DNA from: an uncultured Chthonomonas sp.
GTDB taxonomy: Bacteria > Armatimonadota > Chthonomonadetes > Chthonomonadales > Chthonomonadaceae
Direction: 5' to 3'
Assembly (NCBI GenBank): GCA_903919615.1
Contig: CAIXIX010000598.1
Coordinates: 1-41,371, forward strand
Length of the DNA: 41,371 bases
Part shown: positions 27,027-33,825 of the stretch, piece by piece
Layout of the letters: the number at the start of each line of letters is the position of its first letter
Position numbering within the stretch: the stretch's first letter is position 1
Made by a program: the position numbers and the translations under genes
The notes under the pieces: model-generated
The model's database searches: none
Told to the model about the DNA's origin: nothing
Seen by the model: the letters and a program-made list of their open reading frames with translations, nothing else

Positions 27027-27869
27027 CTATTGTTTCGACAACGAGGGCGGCCCTGTCTTAAATCCTCCTTTCTCGATGACCAAGCGACACTGTTCAATTG
27101 AGGCCCGCGCGCGCTGTAGATAAGATGCACGCGCCGGTCTCTTCTCGTGTGCGATTGCCAGTTCCGCCCAGTAAATATACTGTTTCAGGGCTTCGATCGA
27201 GGCTTTCTTGTCCGATGCCACTTTTACCGCGTGCCAGAAATACCAACTACCTTTTTCCTGGTAGCCTGCTGGTCCGTTCGGGTTGAGTTCTATCAACCTG
27301 TCAATGTATTCCAGTCTCTTCTTTTCGGCCTCCTCCAGTTTGGGGTCGCTTCCACCCGTGTCTCGAATCAGAGCTCGGAGAACGTCGTAGTCGCCGGGCT
27401 TGACCCTGATAATTCGCTCGGCGAGCGCGACGTGATAGTCGTTAAGCATGTTGTTGCCAGCTTCTCCAAGCAGGCGAAGTCGAATTGAAGCGTACGTAAA
27501 AGGTGACTTAACAGTCTCAAGTGCCTCACGTAGTTTTGGGTCGTGAGCTAACTTACCGGTCACCAGGCTCTCTATGAAAGAGCCGTACAGCCACCGGGCG
27601 AGCTTCGCTTTGTCGCGGGGCGATTGCAGATACTCATCACGATACCTGTTCAGCTCGATGAGATGTGAGGCACTATCGGCGTACATGGATCTTACAGTAG
27701 TTTCCGCTTTTTCGATTTCTGTGTCCGGCGCGTTGGTCCACGAAGCGCGTGTCCATTCAAGCTGCTCAATAGGCACGTTGAGCTGATGTACAGCACGGTG
27801 GGGAGGCGATGCAGGCGTCTGGCAAAGCAGAGCAAGAAAGGCGAAAACATGCGTAATACAGGTGAGCAT
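27027..27869 (-). CDS. Secreted or lipid-anchored all-helical protein, unknown function
   Basis: From ATG 27867-27869 the protein has 280 residues. The N-terminus is a signal peptide (MLTCITHVFAFLALLCQTPAS). A conserved segment follows (LNVPIEQLEWTRASWTNAPD), also present in the truncated neighbour. The rest is alpha-helical: YADSASHLIELNRYRDEYLQ, LARWLYGSFIESLVTG, and YIDRLIELNPNGPAGYQEKG. The last resembles a TPR-like turn (LNPNGP) followed by AIEALKQYIYWAELAI-type helices. I recognise no family; a TPR-like scaffold is inferred. A GTG/ATG 13 codons upstream is less likely because it spoils the signal peptide. Confidence 0.6.
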   Translation of the reverse strand: MLTCITHVFAFLALLCQTPASPPHRAVHQLNVPIEQLEWTRASWTNAPDTEIEKAETTVRSMYADSASHLIELNRYRDEYLQSPRDKAKLARWLYGSFIESLVTGKLAHDPKLREALETVKSPFTYASIRLRLLGEAGNNMLNDYHVALAERIIRVKPGDYDVLRALIRDTGGSDPKLEEAEKKRLEYIDRLIELNPNGPAGYQEKGSWYFWHAVKVASDKKASIEALKQYIYWAELAIAHEKRPARASYLQRARASIEQCRLVIEKGGFKTGPPSLSKQ

Positions 27870-27959
27870 AATTGAATTCCATCTAAGTCGTGCCGCTGAG
27901 GTCGACACAGCGGCACGAAAGCAAAATATGCACTAGGCAGTCACTGCCATTTGGCGTAT

Positions 27960-28412
27960 CTATAACCCCGATTGCGGTGGTGGTAATATACTGAACTGCC
28001 ACTGACAGACTGGGCTCCAGATAATATGGGGATAGACCGTCAGTCCGCTAACAATCCCAATATAGCCCGAGGCGTTGTATGCGTCGTAATTTATTGGCCG
28101 CTGATTATGTCGCCAGCCCTGTCTCGCCTGCACCTGACTAACGCAGTTATTGAAGGCATAAGATTGGTTATTCGCGATCTGGTCGTAGAACTCCGACTCA
28201 GTTACGCCTGGGAACCGGTTGTCGTCAACGTCGTTCACGACGTTAGTGTTATGCAAGTTGAAATAGATCGGCCCACTTGTCGGCGATAATGCATCAGTCC
28301 AGTTGTAGATAGCTTGTTGGTCAGAAACAGATTTCTGAAAGTCTGTCCATCCAACCGTGAAATACAAACCGATATAGGGCCTATGTTTACTGCGTTTATT
28401 AATACCTGTCAA
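27960..28412 (-). CDS. Unrecognised protein, probably 5'-truncated
   Basis: A 150-residue frame (TTG 28410-28412 as start) has a natural, aromatic-rich composition: RPYIGLYFTVGWTDFQKSVS, SGPIYFNLHNTNVVNDVDDN, and GYIGIVSGLTVYPHIIWSPV. There is no signal peptide and no good ribosome site. The frame extends up into the 20-base palindrome at 28412-28431, where a TAG lies. Upstream is the repeat array at 28590-29010. It may be the 3' part of a secreted protein gene whose 5' end was lost. I do not recognise a family. Confidence 0.4.
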   Translation of the reverse strand: MTGINKRSKHRPYIGLYFTVGWTDFQKSVSDQQAIYNWTDALSPTSGPIYFNLHNTNVVNDVDDNRFPGVTESEFYDQIANNQSYAFNNCVSQVQARQGWRHNQRPINYDAYNASGYIGIVSGLTVYPHIIWSPVCQWQFSILPPPQSGL

Positions 28413-28431
28413 TAGCCAGATCTGGCTATTT
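28412..28431. repeat. Perfect 20-bp palindrome
   Basis: AATAGCCAGA is followed directly by its reverse complement TCTGGCTATT. It lies at the start of the truncated frame ending at 27960, and could be an operator or recombination remnant. Confidence 0.7.
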
Positions 28432-28595
28432 TGCTATTCGATGGCAGAGGCAGTTTCGTTCGATAGAGACAATTGTGACGCCGTTCGGCAGGCACAAAAC
28501 CAATGTGGAGACAGCGGGCAGGGACAAAGATGAGACATGTGCTGCGAATCCGAGTTCTGGCACCACCCTCTCCGCGGGCGCAAGACAGCACCGAT

Positions 28596-28733
28596 GGAGC
28601 CCGCGTGGCCCCACGCGGAACAACCTTCAAACCTTGAGCGCCCCCGGCGAAGGAAAGCCACCAAGAGACTGGTTGCGGTTATTCCAAGGTGGTGCGCTGC
28701 TGAGAGCTAGCCGCGTGGGGACAGGCGGGCTCC
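28596..28733 (+). repeat. 138-bp element with 23-bp terminal inverted repeats, copy A
   Basis: The left end GGAGCCCGCGTGGCCCCACG and the reverse complement of the right end (28711-28733) match at 21 of 23 positions. The left end is itself a hairpin (CCGCGTGG and CCACGCGG). The interior holds CCACC...GGTGG arms. The element has no coding capacity. A second copy of the same length lies 248 bases downstream. Confidence 0.75.
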
Positions 28734-28843
28734 AGGAGCTGGTTGCGGTTATTCGAGGGAGAACATACCAGGGGGCAAGTGACGCCCATCCCTACGCGGG
28801 AGCCTTTGAACCCCTGATTACCCCGGCGAACGCACGAGCCGAT

Positions 28844-28981
28844 GGAGCCCGCGTGGCCCCACGCGGAATACCTTCAAACCTTGATCGCCCATCGTCGAAG
28901 GAAAGCCACCAAGAGACTGGTTGCGGGTATTCCAAGGTGGTGCGCTGCTGAGAGCTAGCCGCCTGGGGACAGGCGGGCTCC
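28844..28981 (+). repeat. 138-bp element with terminal inverted repeats, copy B
   Basis: It has the same length and order as copy A, with a few substitutions and CCGCCTGGGGACAGGCGGGC as right end. Its right end and 27 bases of flank recur at 26767-26823. Together with copy A it forms a direct repeat with a 248-base period. Confidence 0.75.
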
Positions 28982-29068
28982 AGGAGGTGAGCGCTTTCGG
29001 TCGGCGGCAGTTGGAGCAGAAACCTGAACCTCACTGTTCACGTAATGCTCCATATGGGGGGCAGAACG

Positions 29069-29410
29069 ATGACTAAGACTTCGCTAGTACAACCAGGCAT
29101 TGGAGCAATGAAGCGTAAAGGATGGCTGGACATCCCCGGTGGATTCAGGCTGTTCTTTAATCGTGAACTGCCACTGCGCTATAAGTTAACTGCAGTAGTA
29201 GCTGGCATCGCCATAACAGCGGCTGTGGTCGCCATGGAACTGCCGCTTGAAACGATCGTTGGGGGCCTGTTGAACCTTCCGGGCATCACTTTGGACTTGC
29301 TGGTCGATGGAGCGGAAATCGTTATTGGGCCGGTACTGTTTGCAGCGATTACTCTGCCGCATATCGCCAGGAAGCGGCTGCAAAATATAGAAATAAACCC
29401 TGTGCAATAG
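29069..29410 (+). CDS. Small two-helix membrane protein, unknown function
   Basis: From ATG 29069 (GGGGGG ribosome site seven bases upstream) the protein has 113 residues. An amphipathic N-terminus (GWLDIPGGFRLFFNRELPLR) leads to a first membrane helix (KLTAVVAGIAITAAVVAMEL). A loop PLETIVGGLLNLPGITLDLL and a second helix (IVIGPVLFAAITLPHIARK) follow. The layout 'ELPLRYK-helix-LPG-x-x-x-D' recalls DUF1232/YkvA-type proteins, but the match is too loose to assign. It is followed by a possible 59-residue gene and a terminator hairpin. Confidence 0.6.
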   Translation: MTKTSLVQPGIGAMKRKGWLDIPGGFRLFFNRELPLRYKLTAVVAGIAITAAVVAMELPLETIVGGLLNLPGITLDLLVDGAEIVIGPVLFAAITLPHIARKRLQNIEINPVQ

Positions 29411-29484
29411 ATCACAGCAATGCCTACGTCACGCTCTCGTATCCGAGGCGTTTATCATGTTATGCGAGAAACGAAGAGGGTAAT

Positions 29485-29664
29485 TTGCCGGCAGCTAAAC
29501 CAATTACACCAAGCCGGCGCATAGAACAACTCTCTCAAGCCTCGATTAACATAATCAAACGAATTAGAGCCGAGAGGACGATACCGAATTGGAATCCTCC
29601 GCTCAGCTCTTATGAGCGTGACGTTCACAGGTTGACGGCGGGGGCGCTGACGTCACCCGGATGA
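29485..29664 (+). CDS. Possible small protein of 59 residues
   Basis: TTG 29485 with GAGGG just upstream opens a frame that reads naturally (PITPSRRIEQLSQASINIIK, then RIRAERTIPNWNPPLSSYER) and stops at TGA 29662-29664. A perfect 12-bp hairpin follows 11 bases later. It comes after the membrane-protein gene (gap 74 bases). The frame is open further up to about 29411 with no start codon, so the true start is uncertain. No family recognised. Confidence 0.4.
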   Translation: MPAAKPITPSRRIEQLSQASINIIKRIRAERTIPNWNPPLSSYERDVHRLTAGALTSPG

Positions 29665-29675
29665 ACGACACGAAT

Positions 29676-29704
29676 GGGGGGTGCGTTGGCGGAACGCACC
29701 CCCC
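29676..29704 (+). terminator. Hairpin terminator
   Basis: GGGGGGTGCGTT (29676-29687) pairs perfectly with AACGCACCCCCC (29693-29704) around a five-base loop. It lacks a T run, but it directly follows the small gene's stop codon. Confidence 0.6.
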
Positions 29705-30336
29705 AACCTATTATAAAACCGCTTAACCCAGATTCGCTCAGCACGAACCAGGGCCGATCCAGATCTGCCCCTTACCCTGATCGATGCGGCGCCACTACCT
29801 GCTTTCGGAGTCTCGTCCCCCGCCCTTACCCTAACAATGTATCATATCTTTGGTAACAATGGAGGCACTCCAGGATAGCCCTGTTTCGTGGGTTTTATGT
29901 GTGATTTGTTATCGGCGTGCGTGCTGGACCCTCACCCCACCTACCCTTTCCGCTTGGGTCCCTCCTCCACGCCCTAGTTGCTTCGCAACGCGCGGGAACC
30001 CTGGTAGAGAACACGGGAGAGGGGCCAATGCACCGCCTACCGGACGCAGCTCAGCGGGTTTCAAACTGGACACGACGCCAGCCTATCGCGCCGCCAACAT
30101 CCGGCAGGCACAGGAACCCTGCGATTCGAGCGGCCAGAGCTTACCTATGCACATCTCAACCTCAGCGACTTCAAAGTCTTTATCGACTTCGCAGACGTAG
30201 ATGTGCTCGATTGAACTGGTAAAATGGCGTGGTTGTGATTAGCTGGCTGGCCGCCCGGTGATTGCTCGGTATGCAGGCGCGGGGTTTGTGTGCACATCGG
30301 TAAATTGCAAACACGACAGCAGATACGCACAGAAAA
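29705..30336. other. Gene-poor repeat-bearing interval
   Basis: No frame here looks like a protein. At about 30042-30095 it contains a single diverged copy of the 100-bp unit that is tandemly repeated at 31301-31510 (shared words CAGCTCAGC, GGTTTCAAACTGGACACGAC). The rest is unremarkable. Confidence 0.5.
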
Positions 30337-30371
30337 GCGCACACAATGCCGTGATTATGCATCGTGTGCGC
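30337..30371 (-). terminator. Hairpin downstream of the PEP-CTERM gene
   Basis: GCGCACAC-A-ATG (30337-30348) pairs with CAT-C-GTGTGCGC (30360-30371), 11 pairs with one A/C mismatch. It lies 60 bases beyond the stop of the leftward PEP-CTERM gene. Confidence 0.45.
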
Positions 30372-30433
30372 TGTTTGGCGCTTGCCTTGTAGATAGGAAT
30401 TCGCTTTAGTTGATCATGCTATCTAATTCGTAC

Positions 30434-31087
30434 TTATGCTACGGAGATAGGTGCGGATTTTCTCTTAAGATTGCGTCTGTTGAAGGAGCAGGCTCCTACA
30501 ACGAACATGGCAGCGAAAAACGTTGACGCAGTCGAGGCCTCAGGAACTGCGGAGGTTGTGTACTTGAAGTTGGGCCCAAGATAGATGTTGGAATTTGCCA
30601 GGTCAGGAGACTTTAGCGTGCCGTCCGCCACGGAATTGTACTCACCTGCGACGTAGGTAACTGCGGGATCCGTAGAGATGGATGCATTGTATATGTAGTT
30701 ATCTGACCCCGCAACGCCCATAAGGTAATAATCGTCGCCGGCAGTTAACGTGTATGAGCTGGTAGCGTGATATCGGAAATCGGCAGTTAGCGGATCAGAA
30801 GAAGCTACGGTGGTTGATGTTAGAAGATTTCCGGCGAGATCGTATAACCCGACCTGATGCGGAGAGGCAAAACCATCAAGTCCCTGATCCCAGTATCCCA
30901 ACTGATCCACGGTAACACTTGAATTTGCCGTAAACCTCCAACCTAGTGAGTAGTTGCCGACATTGCTTGCCGCTCCAACCGAGGTGACTGTCAGTGCTGT
31001 TGTGTCCGCTTTCGAAGCGCTGGCGGATACAACTAGAAGGCACAAGAAGACGCTTACGCATCGAAGTTTGCGACCGCATTGAAGCAT
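30434..31087 (-). CDS. Secreted PEP-CTERM protein
   Basis: ATG 31085-31087 gives 217 residues with a signal peptide (KLRCVSVFLCLLVVSASASK); the longer frame to 31231 adds an improbable leader. The mature part (YSLGWRFTANSSVTVDQLGY, then DGFASPHQVGLYDLAGNLLT) is a beta-sandwich of the DUF4082-like type, seen in many PEP-CTERM proteins. The C-terminus has VPEAS, a hydrophobic helix (TFFAAMFVVGACSF) and a basic end (NRRNLKRK). That is the PEP-CTERM sorting signal recognised by an exosortase, which is not in this window. Likely a cell-surface or matrix protein. Confidence 0.75.
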   Translation of the reverse strand: MLQCGRKLRCVSVFLCLLVVSASASKADTTALTVTSVGAASNVGNYSLGWRFTANSSVTVDQLGYWDQGLDGFASPHQVGLYDLAGNLLTSTTVASSDPLTADFRYHATSSYTLTAGDDYYLMGVAGSDNYIYNASISTDPAVTYVAGEYNSVADGTLKSPDLANSNIYLGPNFKYTTSAVPEASTASTFFAAMFVVGACSFNRRNLKRKSAPISVA

Positions 31088-31300
31088 AGTTATATTCTTT
31101 CTGTGGCTACAGGCGCCGAAAATTGATTTCGGCATTATACTCATTCGATCATTTAATGTCAAATTGCTCGTTGCCTCATAACTTATGGCGTCTTGACGCA
31201 TTGGCTGCCTCATCAAAGCGTGTTGCCGCATCGTTCCTGTCGTATAGCGGCGGCGGGAGCAGTGACCGAATCAGGGCGTAGGGCAGATGCGTGGTTCTCT

Positions 31301-31510
31301 GGAGGCGGCGTGCGAATTGGCAGGGGGACGCAGCTCAGCAGGTTTCAAACTGGACACGACACCAGTCTACCGCGGCGCCCCTACAGATGCCGGGTCCTCT
31401 GAAGGCGGCGTGCGGGTTGGGAGGGGGACGCAGCTTAGCGGGTTTCAAATTGGACACGACACCAATCTATCGCGGCGCCCCTACAGATGCCGGGTTCTCT
31501 GGAGGCGGCG
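31301..31510 (+). repeat. Tandem repeat with an exact 100-base period
   Basis: GG(A)AGGCGGCG starts at 31301, 31401 and 31501, giving two full units and a partial third. Each unit contains GGGGGACGCAGCT-AGC-GG, GTTTCAAA-TGGACACGACAC and CGCGGCGCCCCTACAGATGC. Since 100 is not a multiple of three, the open frames across it are incidental. A lone copy of the core lies at 30042-30095. Confidence 0.85.
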
Positions 31511-31559
31511 TGCAGCCTGAGCGGTCGCCCCTCCCGTTTGGGATGCCTCTCGTGTAAGC

Positions 31560-32360
31560 TCACGCTTCGTGTTTTGACCAGACGAGTGGGTTTATTACCG
31601 GGTCGACCAGTGGATCGCCAATCTTCAGTGATTTGAAGTATTCGGCTGGCAGAACATTCTGCGTTCCATTGAACGTGCTGCCATCGGGCATGTAGGCGCA
31701 GGTCATGGCGCGCCGTGGGCGATTCGTCATGTTTGCACCGGCGCCATGCGCCGTGAGGCCATTGTGAAATACCGCAGACCCGGCGGGGCATGGGCAGGCT
31801 ACAGGCTCAATCTTTCGCCATTCCGGATATACGTTGAATAGGGCGCCCATGTTCTGGCCGATACCTACGTTGTCGTAAGATGCTTTTAGGTGCGAGCCAG
31901 GTATGTAGTGCATGCAGCCGTTCGCGATGGTTGCATCATCCAGCGCGATCCACAACGAAAGGGCGTCGCGAGACGAGAAAGACCAGTAGGGATCGTCAAG
32001 GTGCCAGGCTGTTCCGTTCCCGAACGGTGGTTTAAAGAGCGCCTGATCGTGCCAGATCCGAATGCCAACAACTCCCGCAAGGGCAGCGGCCATCTCGCCA
32101 AGACGAGGGTCTAGCATCAGGCTTCGCATTCCCGCGTGGGAATCTGCAAGTTTGAGGCATTGGATAAAGACCTGAGCATAGAAGTTGTCCGGGTCGGCCT
32201 GGTTACTTAAGGGGCCAGACGCGGCGAGGCGTTCGTTTACCGCTTCTTGCGTATAGCGCCGCCAGGTATCGAGCTCATCGGCTTCGATAAAGTTCTCGAT
32301 AACCAGAAACCCGTTTGTGCGGTAGGCTTCAATCTGTTCGTTGCATAGCAGGTTTTTCAT
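31560..32360 (-). CDS. Phytanoyl-CoA dioxygenase (PhyH) family protein
   Basis: This 266-residue protein has the Fe(II)/2-oxoglutarate facial triad His120, Asp122 (TAWHLDDPYWSF) and His205 (GLTAHGAGANM), followed by RPRRAMTCAYMPDG, whose Arg binds 2-oxoglutarate. The N-terminus (EQIEAYRTNGFLVIENFIEA) is the usual PhyH start. It hydroxylates an unknown small molecule in the cytoplasm. The ATG overlaps the stop of the cytochrome/WD40 gene (ATGA at 32357-32360), so translation is coupled to that envelope protein, which is an odd partner. It is the last gene of the leftward operon beginning near 36288. Confidence 0.9.
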   Translation of the reverse strand: MKNLLCNEQIEAYRTNGFLVIENFIEADELDTWRRYTQEAVNERLAASGPLSNQADPDNFYAQVFIQCLKLADSHAGMRSLMLDPRLGEMAAALAGVVGIRIWHDQALFKPPFGNGTAWHLDDPYWSFSSRDALSLWIALDDATIANGCMHYIPGSHLKASYDNVGIGQNMGALFNVYPEWRKIEPVACPCPAGSAVFHNGLTAHGAGANMTNRPRRAMTCAYMPDGSTFNGTQNVLPAEYFKSLKIGDPLVDPVINPLVWSKHEA

Positions 32361-33763
32361 TGTTTGATATTCGCTAGGGTTCCAACCGGGCGGCGCAGTG
32401 GCGCTGTACTGAATCGTTTCAGAAGTTTGTAGTCAGCAGCATCCCAGATCAGCACGTCGCCGTTCCAGCACCCTGCAGCCACCTGTTTGCTGTCAGGGCT
32501 AAAGCCAACGCAGTAAAGCCAGTCTGCAGCGTCCTTGAGAACCGCCAGACGAGATCCATCCGCGACTTTCCAGATACTCACCGTTCCATCTGAAGAACAG
32601 CTTGCGGCGAGCTTACCATCTGGAGAATAGGCGCCGCTCAGAACATACATCGTATGACCTGAAAGAACTCTGGCCTGAGAGCTACTGTCCGCGCCATAGT
32701 TCCATTGTCGTGCGGTTTTATCTGCTCCACAGGTTAACAGGCCCTTCCCATCCGGGCTGAACTGTATCGAGTTAATCGGTCCGTCGTGTGCCGATATCGA
32801 GTAGATCCGCTTACCCGCAACAGGGTCCCAAATCTTGATGCTCGCATCGGCTCCGCACGAAGCGGCGACTTTGCCATCGGGGCTCCAGCACATCCCTAGA
32901 ACGGCCTCAGAGTGGTCTCGCATCAGTGCGGTCTGTTTGCCAGAAGGAATCTCCCAAATGCGAACGGATTTATCCGCGCTGCCTGTAGCAAGGCGGTGTG
33001 CATCCGGGCTGAAGGCAAGCCCGTTTACAACATCCGTATGTTCGCCAAGGACGCTGCACTCCTTCCCAGTGGCGATATCGCGTATGCGCACTTCACCCGC
33101 TACGCCGGGCATACCTCCACCCGCGGCCAGAAGGGCTCCATCACGCGAATAAGCGAGGCTCCGGATCGTATCCAGATGACCCTTCCAATTCGTCGTGAGA
33201 GCAGGCGCAGACGCCCTGATGCTCCAAAACTGAACCTCTCGGTAGACCCCAATCGCTAGAGTCGTGCCATCCGGGCTGAACGCAAGAGACGTTACCGGAG
33301 CCGCCACAGCGATCGTCTTGCCGATAGGTCTTGTTATAGTGGCGGTTGCGTTAGATTTCAGGGCAGCGGTGGTGACATGAGCGCCCTGATCTATCCAGGC
33401 GCGAATCGCGGCGATCTCCTCCGGTTTTAGCTGGCCGTTTGGCGGCATTTTGGGAGAGAGCGTACCAAGCAGCATCCTGGTAACACGACTCTGCGCACCC
33501 TTTCCTGCTACCAGCACAGCGCCATGCTTTCCACCCTTGAGAAAGTCTGCGCCGGACGCCACAGAGAATCCTCCTGAGGGACCGGCAGCGCTGTGGCAGC
33601 TAATGCACGCGCGGCGCAGAATGGGCTCGACCGTACTACCGTAGGAGGGTGGCGCCGTGAGGGCAGATGTGGCCGAGGTAGACGTTAGGGCGATAGCGAT
33701 TGCGCTGAGTGCAAGGGGAATATAACGGCGTGAGATCAAGTGCTTCTTCTTGGTAGATATCAT
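32357..33763 (-). CDS. Secreted c-type cytochrome domain fused to WD40 propeller
   Basis: The 468-residue protein has a signal peptide (RRYIPLALSAIAIALTSTSA). A planctomycete-type cytochrome c domain follows with one haem site Cys53-x-x-Cys56-His57 (ACISCHSAAGPSGG) and a later Met in GTLSPKMPPNG as possible axial ligand. From residue about 150, seven WD40 blades occur (for example SVLGEHTDVVNGLAFSPDAH, LATGSADKSVRIWEIPSG, LLTCGADKTARQWNYGA). Cytochrome plus WD40 fusions are typical of Planctomycetota and relatives and occur next to DUF1549/DUF1553 genes. It overlaps the PhyH gene by four bases and lies 62 bases after the DUF1549 gene. Confidence 0.9.
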   Translation of the reverse strand: MISTKKKHLISRRYIPLALSAIAIALTSTSATSALTAPPSYGSTVEPILRRACISCHSAAGPSGGFSVASGADFLKGGKHGAVLVAGKGAQSRVTRMLLGTLSPKMPPNGQLKPEEIAAIRAWIDQGAHVTTAALKSNATATITRPIGKTIAVAAPVTSLAFSPDGTTLAIGVYREVQFWSIRASAPALTTNWKGHLDTIRSLAYSRDGALLAAGGGMPGVAGEVRIRDIATGKECSVLGEHTDVVNGLAFSPDAHRLATGSADKSVRIWEIPSGKQTALMRDHSEAVLGMCWSPDGKVAASCGADASIKIWDPVAGKRIYSISAHDGPINSIQFSPDGKGLLTCGADKTARQWNYGADSSSQARVLSGHTMYVLSGAYSPDGKLAASCSSDGTVSIWKVADGSRLAVLKDAADWLYCVGFSPDSKQVAAGCWNGDVLIWDAADYKLLKRFSTAPLRRPVGTLANIKQ

Positions 33764-33825
33764 GAGTCAGGTATGTTGGTGAAGAGCATGTAATTGCCAC
33801 AGCTGCGCTTCTTTGAGCATCATGT

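Noticed and set aside
28475-28951. 158-residue plus-strand frame
   Set aside because: It runs through both 138-bp repeat copies; its sequence (PRGPTRNNL, RVAPRGIPSN) is the translated repeat, and the frame has no independent protein features.
29705-30336. CRISPR array or tRNA in the repeat-rich region
   Set aside because: Repeats there are long, few and irregularly spaced, with no 20-40 base repeats and unique spacers. No cloverleaf or TTC-arm signature was found.
31287-31557. Several overlapping frames of 70-90 residues with repeated sequence
   Set aside because: They are translations of the 100-bp tandem repeat, whose period is not a multiple of three, so each unit is read in a different frame.
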